Assembly (NCBI RefSeq): GCF_021018805.1
Contig: NC_086259.1
Span: forward strand, 10,220,501-10,284,500
DNA: 64,000 nt
Reading direction: 5' to 3'
From: Prinia subflava
Taxonomy: Eukaryota > Chordata > Aves > Passeriformes > Cisticolidae
Each line of letters opens with the position of its first letter. Position 1 is the stretch's first letter. A program made the position numbers and the translations under genes. The notes under the pieces were generated by a model. That model saw only the letters and a program-made list of their open reading frames with translations. It was not told the origin of the DNA and ran no database searches. Below are positions 39,601 to 51,139 of the stretch, piece by piece.

Positions 39601-42099
39601 GCTCGCAAACACAAAGGATGGATTGGCCAGGAGAAGTGGCTGGCTAATGAACATAACCCTATGGCTGCATTTGCAGTTATTTTGGCACTAATGTGGTCTA
39701 GTAACAGATGCAACTGTAATTTGTGACTCATTTGCTACCCCATTACTGCTTAATGAAATCTAACATATCACATTAACAATACGGATAAACACTCATTCTT
39801 GATATGTGGCATTTGGCTGTTTTCATTACCACTGTAATTAACACTTGAAATATTATTTCAATAAATATTTAAGGTGCTTTAAAATGAGTCGTAGTAATCA
39901 TGACATAGAGACTGAAAACATAAAGCAAATGTGTGGCTTCTAAGCCTGAATGTGCTCTAGGATTACACTCTTAAGGCATTATTTACAGAAATAAAATGAG
40001 ATTCTAGCTCAGCAGTGCTCAGGCCCAAAATAATACCTAGAAAGCTGCATTCATGTTAATGTAAAACCACTATAATTAAATACATTGTAATGCAGTAATT
40101 GCAAAGTAAGGTTGGTGCTTTAATATGAACAGTAACACTTAATCATATTTTTATTCCTTGTTCAAGCAAAAGGGTTCAGTGAAACCAGTATTATTATACT
40201 ACATTTGAACCTCTCTTTACTTGACATATTTATGAGATATTAGTAATTATAAGAACCCTTTTTTTCCCATCTAACAGAGTAATTCCAGGACAGTTGCAGA
40301 AATATATAACAAAGCTAGATAATAATACAATCTTTTACTTAGAAAAGTAGCATTCATCTTAATACTTATAGCTACAAATGGGAGAGTAAATTGATTAATA
40401 TATCTTTTAATCTGAATTTAATTCTAAGTGTATAATTTATCCAAATATGTGCATATCTTAAAAAAATAAAAACAAAAAACATAAAACAGACATAAGACTG
40501 AGAATAAAATAGATGTAATCTTAGAAGAAAGCAAGCCCCTTAGTGAAGTAGCCTTAAATCCAAATCACTGAGCTATTCAGTCTGCAAAAAGAGTCTGAAT
40601 AGTATGCAATTTGAGACTGCAGAAAGGTGGTGTTATGACCAAAAGATGGTATAACATTTGTGAGATTTATCTTACCAATCACATTTTTTAAAGTTATTAA
40701 CTTTTCAAATATTTATATCTTACACATATATTAAAAAAAAAGCCAAAATGTGTGTGCATGGTTAAATGCCATCTGTACTGAAATGTTCAAAACATTTGTT
40801 CCTTTTGATAAAAATGCAAATCTGGAGAACTGTTGTATCAACATATAACAGCCAATGTCTGACACGGTGAATTATCACAGCTGGAATTAAATTGTCTCTG
40901 AACAGCTGCTGGCAGCAGAGCTTTCATCAATGTTTGATTCAAATGTAGGAAAGAAATTCTACAGAAAGAAACATCATGTTGTCATTACAGATGGGGTTTG
41001 TGTTCATTATCACAAATAACACTGGAGCTAGTGCCAAACAATATTCCCTTATCTAAGCAGTCTTGCTGGGTAAAAAGAGATGGTGACCATTGTATAAATG
41101 ATTCATAAAATCCTACCCTTAATTCTAACCTTCATATTTCTTGTTACACTTTCCTGCTTATTTTCTCTGAGGTCACTGTTTCAGCAGTGCACAGGAATAC
41201 CTGGACTGAGTCCCCAGTCCCAAAATGAAAACCAGGGCTGCCTGGCTTTCTACTCTTCCTCATGTTGGGAAGATCATTTATGATGTGCACCCTATAAACA
41301 GTTCTTGTTTTCCATATTGCTGTGCACATTCTAGACAGTGCACGGAGTAAGAGCTTGGGTTTCAAGGATGAGCAAAAGTGGTTTCTGTCTGGCCTTGGGG
41401 TCAGGATTAGTGTGTTGATAGTCTCTTCAGTGGTTATAAGGTAGCCCCACCTGGCAGATACATGGAGCCTGGAGTTCCCACACTTTCTCCTGTTTCCATT
41501 CTCAAAGGCAGTGATCAAATACATCATCTCCTCAACCCAGCCAGCCTCCACCAGCCCAGCCTCTGGGTTTGTTCTAGACCCTGGATTCAAAAGATTCCTT
41601 GATGTAGCACATACACTTCAGGCAACAGAGCTGGCTTTGGTTTTCTATCTCGTATGAGTATTAAGAACCCAAATTAAACCATTTGTATCTATAACAAAAA
41701 TTAGAACATTAGCTAGTAATGACTATTACTAAGCTTGGTTTCAAATGTACACCTACTGTGTCTTTTATTTGTTTCCTTCTGTTCATAATTTTTTTCCATA
41801 CATAAAGCAGATTTGTTTCTATTGACATGCTATGTAAGTAACAGCCTTATGGACAGCTAAATTGACTAGTAATGGAGAGCTGTCAGGTTATTTTCTTTCT
41901 CATTAAAGTCTTTATTTTGTGCTCCATAAAACACACAGAAATTCGGCACTTCACTCTTCATCCATTCAAAGTCTGTTAAATTATCACAGCAAACAGCAGA
42001 ATATGAGCATAGATAAAAAATAAAAACATCTACCTCATTTGCAGCAAGAAATGCATTATTTGCCTCTGCCATGTTCATGTAGTTGTTATTGTTTCCAAA
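17920..42099 (-). CDS. TOX3: TOX3 HMG-box transcriptional co-regulator, coding exons 2-7 (5' end outside window)
   Basis: The coding sequence is join of complement 42034-42099, 37899-38153, 23301-23570, 21782-22009, 20371-20451 and 17920-18660, giving 546 residues plus stop. Order of parts: N-terminal acidic/proline-rich region, serine-rich linker, lysine-rich nuclear localisation signal, one HMG box, then a glutamine-rich C-terminus ending in LSQVSIF. The TOX-type HMG box alone would not separate paralogues, but the long Q/H/M-rich tail is characteristic of TOX3. TOX3 is known as a nuclear, calcium-responsive co-regulator that works with CREB/CBP and CITED1, is expressed in brain and epithelia, and is linked to breast cancer risk in humans. 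From memory the human protein is about 576 residues with a first exon of about 29, so only that exon is missing here. No frameshift or internal stop was seen. Function is inferred from homology. Confidence 0.95.
18055..18339 (-). repeat. Interrupted CAG/CAA (CTG on plus strand) glutamine-coding repeat inside TOX3 exon 7
   Basis: On the plus strand the stretch is dominated by ctg, ttg, cat and ttgctg units; on the coding strand these are CAG, CAA, ATG and CAC codons. The longest pure triplet array is five CAG (18178-18192). The array is broken by Met (ATG), Leu and His codons, which should make it less prone to expansion than a pure CAG tract. The plus-strand translation gives a meaningless leucine-rich frame. 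Confidence 0.9.
18661..20370 (-). other. TOX3 intron 6
   Basis: A 1,710-bp intron with GT donor at 20369-20370 and AG acceptor at 18661-18662, AT-rich. No repeat family or further exon was recognised in it. Confidence 0.88.
20371..20451 (-). CDS. TOX3: TOX3 coding exon 6 (end of HMG box)
   Basis: This 81-bp exon encodes 27 residues, [20 protein letters not shown] followed by RASLVSK, which completes helix 3 of the HMG box. It is too short to stand out as an open frame. It was located by translating between an acceptor AG at 20452-20453 and a donor AAG|GTAAGC at 20369-20370. Both borders are phase 0. Skipping it would leave the reading frame intact but remove the C-terminal part of the DNA-binding domain. 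Confidence 0.94.
20452..21781 (-). other. TOX3 intron 5 (interrupts HMG box)
   Basis: A 1,330-bp intron separating the two HMG-box exons. It contains short A-runs near 20.87-20.93 kb and nothing else recognisable. Confidence 0.88.
21782..22009 (-). CDS. TOX3: TOX3 coding exon 5 (nuclear localisation signal and first part of HMG box)
   Basis: This 228-bp exon encodes 76 residues. It opens with [12 protein letters not shown], then the basic cluster [12 protein letters not shown], a strong nuclear localisation signal. The HMG box starts at about exon residue 25 with [18 protein letters not shown], carrying the proline and aromatic residues typical of helix 1, and continues through [20 protein letters not shown] (helix 2, with the core Trp) to GEEQKQ. 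Acceptor AG is at 22010-22011 and the donor CAG|GTAAAT at 21780-21781. Both borders are phase 0. This is the most conserved part of the TOX family, so on its own it would not distinguish TOX, TOX2, TOX3 and TOX4; the other exons settle it. Confidence 0.95.
22010..23300 (-). other. TOX3 intron 4
   Basis: A 1,291-bp intron. It holds a GC-rich patch at about 22.49-22.68 kb, a short A-run at 22.30 kb, and a 199-codon plus-strand open frame (22450-23049) that I do not recognise and consider probably fortuitous. Confidence 0.88.
23301..23570 (-). CDS. TOX3: TOX3 coding exon 4 (linker upstream of HMG box)
   Basis: This 270-bp exon encodes 90 residues, starting [18 protein letters not shown] and ending [10 protein letters not shown]. 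It contains the conserved [10 protein letters not shown] segment, a Q/L-rich part ([18 protein letters not shown]) and a serine/proline-rich linker ([18 protein letters not shown]) that is a likely phosphorylation-rich, disordered region. Acceptor AG is at 23571-23572 after a short pyrimidine tract and the donor AGA|GTAAGT is at 23299-23300. Both borders are phase 0. If the following intron were retained, the frame would stay open for about 31 more codons before a stop near 23208, which would give a protein without the HMG box. Confidence 0.94.
27100..27375 (+). mobile_element. CR1 LINE fragment (3' end) in TOX3 intron 3
   Basis: The plus strand contains the CR1 3' region in order: a diverged 'gggtagggaattagg...ttatttaatgtgag' part, 'caaggccaggcaggatgggg', 'gagcagcctggtccagtgga', 'tctttaagctcccttccaac' and the terminal 'ttctatgattct' repeat near 27362. 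It is 5'-truncated. It lies antisense to TOX3 transcription in the 14.3-kb intron. The open frame that overlaps it (27223-27408) is repeat-derived. Confidence 0.88.
29181..29231 (+). repeat. (CAAA)n A-rich simple repeat
   Basis: An A10 run followed by CAAA units and then CCCAAACCCAA. In intron 3 of TOX3. Confidence 0.88.
33616..33639 (+). repeat. A24 homopolymer
   Basis: Uninterrupted run of 24 A in intron 3. No SINE or processed pseudogene could be recognised before it. Confidence 0.92.
37899..38153 (-). CDS. TOX3: TOX3 coding exon 3 (N-terminal acidic/proline-rich region)
   Basis: This 255-bp exon encodes 85 residues, from [18 protein letters not shown] to a C-terminal SNGLHM. It carries the acidic patch GDEEFE, the run [11 protein letters not shown] and the motif [17 protein letters not shown], which belong to the N-terminal region to which transactivation is assigned in TOX proteins. 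The donor is ATG|GTAGGT (GT at 37897-37898). The acceptor is a tandem NAGNAG (TTTCCAGCAG): using the first AG (38154-38155) gives an exon starting at 38153 with an extra Gln codon, as in the human main isoform; using the second AG (38151-38152) starts at 38150 and drops that Gln. Both keep frame. The local sequence has more CpG than the flanking introns. Confidence 0.94.
38150..38155 (-). promoter_or_regulatory. Tandem NAGNAG splice acceptor of TOX3 exon 3
   Basis: The intron end reads CAGCAG on the minus strand directly before ACG TTC CAC. The upstream AG (38154-38155) gives Gln-Thr-Phe at the exon start; the downstream AG (38151-38152) gives Thr-Phe. Tandem acceptors of this kind are often used alternatively and change the protein by one residue. 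Confidence 0.7.
38154..42033 (-). other. TOX3 intron 2 (3.9 kb)
   Basis: A 3,880-bp AT-rich intron ending in the NAGNAG acceptor. It has no recognisable interspersed repeat; the stretch 39.2-39.9 kb is rich in TAAT-type motifs and looks like conserved non-coding DNA. Confidence 0.85.
42034..42099 (-). CDS. TOX3: TOX3 coding exon 2
   Basis: This 66-bp exon encodes 22 residues beginning [17 protein letters not shown] and ending AANE. On the minus strand a pyrimidine-rich acceptor (AG at 42100-42101) precedes it and a GT donor (42032-42033, GAG|GTAGAT) follows. Both borders are phase 0. The asparagine-rich [10 protein letters not shown] stretch is a recognisable N-terminal TOX3 signature. The reading frame stays open upstream into the intron for 13 codons, to an ATG at about 42138, but that segment is the pyrimidine tract (phenylalanine-rich translation) and not a real start. 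The true upstream exon lies beyond the window. Confidence 0.92.
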
Positions 42100-42267
42100 C
42101 TGAAAGAAAAATAAATATTTGGATTTAATGTATGCCATGATAAACTTTTCTCTACCCCACAGCTGGCATAGAAAAGGTGGGGAAGAAAAAAACCCAACAA
42201 AACCAAAACAACAAACAGATAAAAAGTATTTGCAGATGTTCTTTGAAGTCAGAACTCAATTGGATTC

Positions 42268-42301
42268 ATTATTATTATTATTATTATTATTATTGTTATT
42301 A
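42268..42301 (+). repeat. (ATT)n trinucleotide microsatellite
   Basis: About eleven ATT units with one GTT interruption, about 170 bp upstream (minus-strand sense) of the TOX3 exon 2 acceptor. Length polymorphism is likely. Confidence 0.92.
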
Positions 42302-44177
42302 CATACTCTGCACCCCCCAGTCTTTACAAGGAAGATATTCATGTGTATCTCTCCAAGTTCTTTTGCCCATGCAGCAAAGCCACCCCAGAGACCTAAAGGT
42401 GACTTTGGAAATTAAGAATCTGTTAGGAGGAAACTCCCAGGAAAGACACTTCTACTCTACTACATCTTTTCTGGTGCACACTATAATATTTCTGCCAGTG
42501 ATCCTGACCCAGAGGATTGCTGCAGCCAGAAGTAGCTGCTGTATTCCTCCTCCAGGTAGACCTGGCTTCAAAGAGCTGAAGGCCAGTAAGGGCAAGAATG
42601 AGAATCTGCAATGCTGCTCCTGAAGTCCCATTCTTTATACAGAATCAAAAAGCCAAACAATCCTCCTTTGTTTCCCTCCAGTGGAGCTCCCACTCTCCCA
42701 GTGAACAGTAACACGAGAACATTTTGCAAATCAGAGTAACTGTCTGACACTGGGACCCCGAAATGTTCCCAGGGTTTCCTTGCTCCCACCAAGGTGCAAC
42801 TCTCACGCCACGGTGAGCACAAGGGATTTCCTTCAATGCCAGTCATTTCCTCCAAATCCTCAAGTATGAACATTTACTGAGGAAGATAGGTACCTTTACT
42901 TCTACAGACTGAAGACAGACAAGAAAGAGATTATCAGCATAATACTGTGCCTCATGCCCTTGAACAGCACTTCCAAAGGCATGCAGGCTGGTGAGCAATC
43001 CTGCACATGTTCCCAGAGGAGGGAGGCATCCAGTCTTTGCTCCAGGGAACAGACAGCAGGCATGTCATGCACCTCCAGGAAAAGAGGCTTCCACCTGTGC
43101 ACATTGCTCCCACCAGGCACAGAGCACAGAGCAAGGCAGAGTGCTCCTGGAGGGAAAAGCCCTCCTGCTGTCCCTACCACATCTCTGCTGCTAGAGCCAC
43201 ACTGAGCATTCCTCCCTTAACTCCCATTTTCAAGTTTTATAAAAGAAATTTTTTTAGGAAGGCTTTGTTTTGTCTTATCTTGCCAGATCTTGGTGGACCT
43301 GCACCCCCTCCTCATCCCCACAACAGCAAACACTCCCAAGAGCAGCACAAGCTCTGCAAGCTCTGCGTGGGGATGGGTGACCAGGCACTTGCACAGGTTC
43401 TTCTTTCCAAGCAAGAAACTCTGTTGTGCTTTCAGAGCAGCGGAACCTGTCCTGAAAGGAAAACCCCTTTCCTTCAGCTCAATTTGCTACAGCTGCACTT
43501 GGTGCCTGACTGTTTTTAGCAGTGAAATGTTTCAGACTCTCCATTTTCTCACTGGAGGGGACCAGTGATCCTTCCAAGAAAGGCTCTTTCTCCGAAAAGT
43601 CAAACATCCACTTCTGGCAATAAGACAAAGTTAAAAGGAGATATAAAAATAAAATAAAATGAGCAAGAAAGAATTGGAGCCTTGTCTACCTGATGAATTG
43701 TCAGATTGACTAAACAGGACATCAACCAAATTAGGAGACACTTATAGGGGAGGGAAGGAATACAAGATGAGATCCCTCATTCTGAAGTAACAAATTCCAT
43801 TTGTGTACTTATCATTCTGAATCTTTCAACCTATAACACATGTTAAGCAACAGAGGCCTTAGCACAATATGTAGGCTGCCTCATAGCTATTAAAACTCTG
43901 TTATCCCCAGCTATGCAGATACTCAAGTAATGTCATCCATTTTTTAAAAGCCCAGATGTCACCCATGTTTGGAGATTAAAAAATTCAAGTAAAATTGCAC
44001 ATTCAAATGACTGTTTTGGCACATAGGGATGTGTGTGTGGATTTGTTGCACAAAGACACTACTTCAGCTCAACAGTGCGATCGACAGGATAGAATTTTTC
44101 ATGTCAGTTAGTGGCAAACTAAGAATGATTTACATGAAAAATTCAAATGGCTCGAATAGAGCTGTTCTTTCTACAGT

Positions 44178-44203
44178 AACAAAACAAAACAAAACAAAAA
44201 AAA
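44178..44203 (+). repeat. (CAAAA)n microsatellite
   Basis: Repeated AAAAC units followed by an A run, in intron 1. Confidence 0.9.
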
Positions 44204-47200
44204 GGAAAGAAATCAAGATTTCAAAGGATACCTAAGGGCAAAGGTACACTAGGCAAGCATTTCTCTAACACTGGATAAATAAGTGGGGATAAACCCTACT
44301 CTATTTTAGCATCCTAAGGGCTCCAGTGCCTCAAAACAGAAATGTGGCTGATTTTTTTCCTTGAAGAGTAAAATTCTGCATTGTTCTGATGTACATGTAT
44401 TGCTCACAGCACAGCTGCTGCTTTCTGATTGCCAGGGCGGTTTTCTTCTTTTTTGTTTTATTAAAGTAAAACAAAGGGGAGAGTGACAATTTAATTTTCC
44501 ATTTTATTAAGACTGTGGAAGAAAATGATATAACAAGGACTGTCAAAGCTAAAAGTTACAGGTACATATTCTTCAAGTCATTCAGTTTTTAGGCTATAAT
44601 ATTTAAGATCCTATTGTGTATGACTCAGGCAATGATGTCAGAAACTGAAATATTTCAGCTTTTGCTAGTATGGATCACAACTAATATTCTTTACATTTAT
44701 TTTTTGTCTCTGAACTAGAAATCCATTGAAGGCACATAACAATTATCAGCGAGTATTTTTTAGATTAAACTTCCATATTATCTAATGGTACCTATAACAA
44801 CAAAAGAAAATAAAATGGTTATTATCTTAAGGACCTAAACAATTCAAAAAACAAATTAAGCTTAGAGTGAAATAAGAACTGGGTTAGAAATCCTCTTCTG
44901 AACAGTTAGTCTGCGAATGTAATTACTGAAGAAACTACAGCTAATCAGCTGTGAATTGTATCCATTAATTAGTATTTGCCCTGGAGAAATGAGAAAAATC
45001 AAGTAACAATGTTAACACTGCAATGCACTGATGAGTACTGAAACACAGGGCCCTCAGCATTTAGTCAAGCAGGTGGCTCCAATGGTCCAAGTAATTTAAA
45101 AAGCTCTCACCTGAAGTGCAGAGCTGGAATTACAAAGCACTTCTTGCATATCTTTGTATCTATATAAGGCTATAATTAATGGCTTTTAATTTAGAAACAC
45201 TTTGTGATCAGCTGGGAACAGTGATAAATCATTCTAAATAGAACAACGGGTTCTTGTCTATTTTAGCAAAATATTTTTTTGTGAAAAGACTTTTGTTGCA
45301 GACAATATTTTTCTCCATTTATTTCCTTAAGGATCCCTTGCTCTGACCCCTCATAAACAGCTCAGAGCATTGGTATAGTTGACAGCCCAGATTCAAATTA
45401 AAGGGGAGACCCAGCAATTTGGCCTGCCCAGGTAGGCTCCAGAGGCTCCCACCTGTTGGGTTTCCCTGGGACAGAAGAAGAGTAGGATACAGCACCTAGT
45501 CCAGCTATCTCTTTGTTTTGGGATGGTGTTGGGATGCTTTGCAAAAACTTTGCCAGAGCAATTAGCAAGGTCTTGCATAAACTTTTTCATCCAAAGAACT
45601 GAGAGCACCCTTGCTCTCTAACTAGGAAAAAATAAAATGTCTCCCTTGGCAATACACACCATTGCATTACAAAGCACAGGGTTTTTTCCCTTTTATTTCA
45701 GTTCAAACTCTCTCTTCAGTTGAGATGAACACATTAAGTGGGAGTACCCAGCTGACTGCCACCACCAACCCATGGAAACCACACGCATCTGCCCATTTCA
45801 GGAAATGAACTGCACACAAACAAAGCCTCTTCTGAACTTGCTGTGAATCACAGCTTCCATTCTTCATGCAAATCACTGCATTAAAACCACGACAGTTCAG
45901 TTCAGTCCCCTACTATTGTATGGAAGGACACCTAATCTTGGCCCTGCTGAAATCCCTCTGGACAGACATGAAGACTGCAATGAGACTGCATGCTTGGTTT
46001 GCTAACACCTTGTAGAATGCACATCCAGAAAACTTATTCATTCTAAAATAGCTGGTTGAAGCTCTTCTCTTCTCTTTGACTGCCAGACCTGAAGCCAAAC
46101 ACCAGGTCTTACTCAGCTTCTCTAGCAAGGATGTTTATTTGTAATGCAAAGGGGAAATTCATGCCCCCTCCTTCAACACCTGCCCTAATGAAGACCAAAC
46201 CAACTCCTGCCCAGCATTGGGGATATAAAACTGCCACCCTTCTACAGTGTGTGTTTTCTCAGACCAAACCTCCGGGGCCAAACGTTAGGCTATCTGTTTG
46301 TAAATCAAGGGACAAGCCACTTGGAACTGGCACAGCACAATGCTGCTTGGGTTTTCAAACTACCCTTTGTACTCATCAGAGCTTAAAAATTGGTTGGTTA
46401 TGAAAGCTGAGACTAATGAGAAGTTGTTTTAAGGCAGAATTCTGATATGATGAATGCCACAGAATACCCTTGGCAGCTTGGGATAAAAATCAGTGATTAA
46501 ATGTCCACTGAGTCTGAATTCCTACCAAAAAAATCTTCACAAAATCTCAAATGTTGAACAGTGGCCACTCTCTGGGCTCTTTGGCAACTGTGATTGACTC
46601 ATCGTAGCAAGAGATAAACCAGGCAAAAGAGAACTTTACACCACAAAACTATAATAGTTAAAAAGAAGCTTCAGAACTAATGCAAATAACATTTAAAGGT
46701 ATGACACTTATGGACACACAGAATAAAATTTTGAACCTATAAAAGTTGAACAGAATTTTGCTACTGATTTTAATGGAGAAATCATTTTACTTACAATGTT
46801 CTGTCATTAATATTTTTTACAACCTCTCTTTAAACAGACTGACTTTTGGTGCAATTCTTATCTGAAAAATGTAAGAACTCACATCCAACTATTTATTTTT
46901 TCAAGAGGCCAAATACAGAAATACATAAGCTACTTAAAATCAGACATAAAGGAGCACAGACTTTTATCTGAGCATATCAATGAAACAACAAAAGAATGTT
47001 TAAAACACTAATATTTTTACACTCAAAAAGAAAATTTAATTCAGCAGGCAAATTTGTTAAATATGCCAAATAATTCTTTTTACAATACTCCTGTTTAATA
47101 GTGGAACCTCAAGGAAGAACCACCATTGGGAAGGTTCTTGTTCAAGCACAGGATAATAACAAAACCATGAAATGTGAATAAGTGTCCCAAATGAAAAATA

Positions 47201-50200
47201 TATCCAGAACAGGAATGAAACACATTTTATCATCTACTCATAGCTAATCTATCAACTTAAATTTTGCTTAAAAGGAATGACTGCAACTCCATACTCAAAG
47301 ATAACATATCATATATCTGAAAATAAAATAAAAAAAAATAATAGTAATGACTAAATCCACTCCTTGCTTTTTTTTTAATTAAAGAAAATCTTATCCCAAC
47401 CCTTACCAGAAAACAGAATTCAGACTTAATTATCATGACAATAGCAGTCCTTCCATAATTATTAGTTAATTTTCAGTCAAAATACACATCTAAATTTTGC
47501 CAGGATAGTATTTCTACTCAAAATTCTCACTGCCTGTAGAACAAGATCGAAACCAGTTCTGTCAGCACTATATGTCCACTTGTGTACATATTTTAGGTAG
47601 TTACACATCCAAATTCTATTATTTCTGATGCCAATTTATTGCTTCTGGATAATGGCATCCTCAAATGATCATACTTCCAGTATTTCTGCAGTAAAATTAG
47701 AATCCATATTTTTAAAAATAAAGCCATTAATAAAATATTTTTTTTATTGTGTGAACATACTTGTGGTTTTCATATAGAAAAATATTGACTAGCACAACTA
47801 TATATTATGGCAAGAATATCTCAGTTTTATCTTCATATTTGGCAAATTAATTCCTCTGAGGTTACACTACCCTTATGAGTAAAATGAAAGATAACAATCC
47901 CAAAAGATGTAATTAAAGACCAAAACTAAATTACTTTGCAGGTCTAAGTACTGTATCTTAATAATTTCACCGGAGAACATCTTCACTGCATTTGGGCAGA
48001 TTTGATTTTGCTGCCTGACCAATAATTACAGCTCTGGCAAATACAATGTCTGATAAGGACATCAATTAAGAATGAGCATTGTGTTATTTAAAAAAAAAAA
48101 AAATTCATCATGTTCACAGCCTGTCTGATTGAATGAAATGCCAAATTAAATTAATGGAGATTGCTAAGTCTAGCTGGCTGGTGGGGAACCATGCAGAAAG
48201 TGGGACAGCATAGACAATAAACTGTCTGTAATTAAAAGATGAGAAGCTGGACTAATGCTACTTCAGCCTGATTATTCCAAACAAAACAATATACACTAAA
48301 ATTATTCTGGCAACAGAAGTAGAAGGAGTGGGAGGAGGGCTGGGATAGGGGACATTTTCTTTTATTTTAAATAGTATTAACTATCACCATCTATGAACAG
48401 CAGTGTCCTCACCAGATGTATTAAATTAAATACTGGGGTGGTCCTCATCAGAAAACACAATTTATTTTCTCAATGAACATAAAAAAATACAAGAATTCTC
48501 TAATCCTTTCTGTTCGAGATGGATATCCAGCTGATCTCTGTAGAGGCTTTACTCCTAAGTTATTATGTGTTCATAGGAGGAGCAGGGAGTTGTTTTCTGG
48601 AAGAGCAAGTTGTTCATGGAAGTTTCTACTTCAGAAGCAGTAGATGGTATCCATATTATTTTATAAAATACAAGTGTTCTATTTGGATTTTGCTGCTAGA
48701 AACAACAAGGCAGATTGTTGTGTGACAGGTGCCACACCAGCAACGCTGTTAGTGACCCATATTGTTGGAAGTGAATGCAGCATTGTTTAAACCTTGCAAA
48801 TGAAGAAGTTTTACCCAGGATGAATGCAAAATGGTAGCCTTGATTTTGACACTACACCAGTACCCACAGAAATTTTGGCACCCTCTCCTCTGGCAGGACA
48901 CCAGCGTTCTGGAAGGTATGTGTTACCCAGCACCAGAATTATTCAATTTCTCTCATTTCATCCCCATCAGGATTCTCCATCACACCTTATCAGGATCCTG
49001 CAATGGCTTGGAGGGAATGCAGGCCCTGTAGAAAACCAAGGGGGTTCCTTTGGAGGATTTCATGCCAGGAAGCTGCATTTCCTTACAACCACATTGCTGA
49101 CAGTCAACAAGCCAACAGACAAGAGCGCAAAACTTTAAAGAATGAAGTACCCATCTTTGTGGTCACATTCTCAATCCTAAATTTTAGGCAAATGAATAAT
49201 CTCATTAGTGGTTCATTAATTATTGAATCTGTTCATAAATATGTGTAGAATCATACATGTGACACTCTTTTGATATTTAAAATCTTAAAGCTTTTAATTC
49301 AGGGGACCGTTTAGATTCCAATTTTTGAGTTTCAAACATCTCCCACACTAATTGTTATATATATCCTTATATAAGTGAGGCTATGCCTGTATATATATGT
49401 ACACATACACACTCTAACTCTGCTTAGAGCCAAAAAAAATCTCAGTGGGATAAAATACTTGAGGAGTAAGATCCGAAAGAAAAATAGATATTTATATTTT
49501 ATTCATATAGCCTCAATATCCATCAGGCACACTGTTTGCAGATAGTACAGATTTAAAACTTTGGGAAAGCAATTAGAATGGAAACATTTGAAGTTACTTT
49601 AAAAGCTTTCAGCTAGCAAATAAAAACTTTGACAATAACAATAAAAAGCACTGACTTAATCTCTGTGATTCCAGCCAAACGCTTTAATATGAACTTCTTC
49701 AGTGAATTCCACAGCCAAAAGCTGTAACTGAATGATATTTTGCCAAGTGTGATACTTAGTCTTAGGAACAGTAGTGAAAGGAATATTTAATGGTCTCATG
49801 TTAGACATTTTCAGATGTCTTAAGAAGGACACTTTCTATAAATGTTTTTATATGCAAAAACTTTGTATGAATATGCACAGTATTATTCTGCTGACTGACA
49901 GTCAAAGCAATTTCAGTATATGCCAGACTTTCAATGATACTTATTCCATATTTAAATGCATACATATTAAAAGGTGGTACAAAGAGCAGTCCTGGTCCTA
50001 AAATGTATACAAGATTAGGGTGCTATAAAATCAGTCTGAATCTTGAAATTTTTCTCTAAGACATACCAAAATTTTGCTGTTACATGTTCAAAGAGTTTCA
50101 ATTTACTATTTTGACTCTTTGTAGACAAGAATGTCTGTCTACAGTCTGTGGAGGTGTGCCTTCAAAGGTCAGAAAATGGACACAGACATAGATTCTGGGT

Positions 50201-51075
50201 GTGTCTCTGAGTCTTCTTACATATGCTGAGACTACTTCTCTGTATGAGGCTAATACAAATATCAAACTTGGACCAACCCACTGAGTTTCACATTAAAAAG
50301 ACCTTACAAGATCTACAGCTGTTACTTTGCATAGTTCTGAAGTACATTCCCTATCATCACACCCCGTTGTTGCCTGAAGCTTGAAACACAGAAAGATACC
50401 AGATGTTAAGATACTCAGTTATAAAGCCAAGGAGAGGCCACTGTAGTTTAAGTCTTTGTTTAACAATATATGAATATTTAAAGAACATGTTCTCTTGCTT
50501 TGCTTTCTAACCTAGATGTGTTTGCAGTGATGAACTACGAAATTATCTTCCCAACCACTCTCATGAGCACATACTTGTTGCTACAATAAACCAGATTAGG
50601 CATAAATGTCATAGAAGGAAAATATTGCTAAAATGCAAAAAGAACTTACTTATATTGCACCTGTTTATAAGTATTTTTCTACAACTTTGTGGCAATTTTG
50701 ATCCCACATGAGCAAAGGACTTCTCACACATGCAGCTTTCACGTCACCCATTCGATGTACGTATTTTACATTACTCTAAATTCTACATAAGATTTCTGAT
50801 GGCATCTGAGGACATATGGCAGTCACAATATGCTCTTTTTACACAGCTGCTCTAAAGAATGATGCAAAGCTAAAGCACAATCCAGCCTTTTCCATGGTCC
50901 TCTGAGAAGATGGAAATGTCTCTTTTCTCCATGACATTTACCAAATAGAAGATCAACAGCTTCTCAGAATAGCCTCCAACACACCCACAAAATAATTTGA
51001 AAAAAGGACCCAAACCAAATCTGTGGACCTGTTGCTGGGGCTGCCCCACCTCTCTGGTTCACACAGGTTGTGGCA

Positions 51076-51139
51076 GGAGCACTGGGGACGTGGAGCACTG
51101 GGGACTTGGAGCACTGGGGACATGAAGCACTGGGGACAT
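51076..51139 (+). repeat. 16-bp minisatellite, four units
   Basis: Four consecutive copies of a unit ggagcactggggacNt are seen, with starts at 51076, 51092, 51108 and 51124. The variable base is g, t, a and a, and the last copy starts 'gaagc'. It lies in a GC-rich patch (about 51020-51330) in intron 1. Open frames running through it on both strands are best explained by the repeat and the local GC content. Confidence 0.9.

Noticed and set aside
41866..42138. Start of translation at the ATG upstream of TOX3 exon 2
   Set aside because: The intervening codons are the intron's pyrimidine tract and acceptor; TOX3 family structure places an upstream coding exon before this one.
43007..43519. 170-codon plus-strand open frame in intron 1
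   Set aside because: Several overlapping frames on both strands in the same GC-richer patch point to low stop density, not to a gene.
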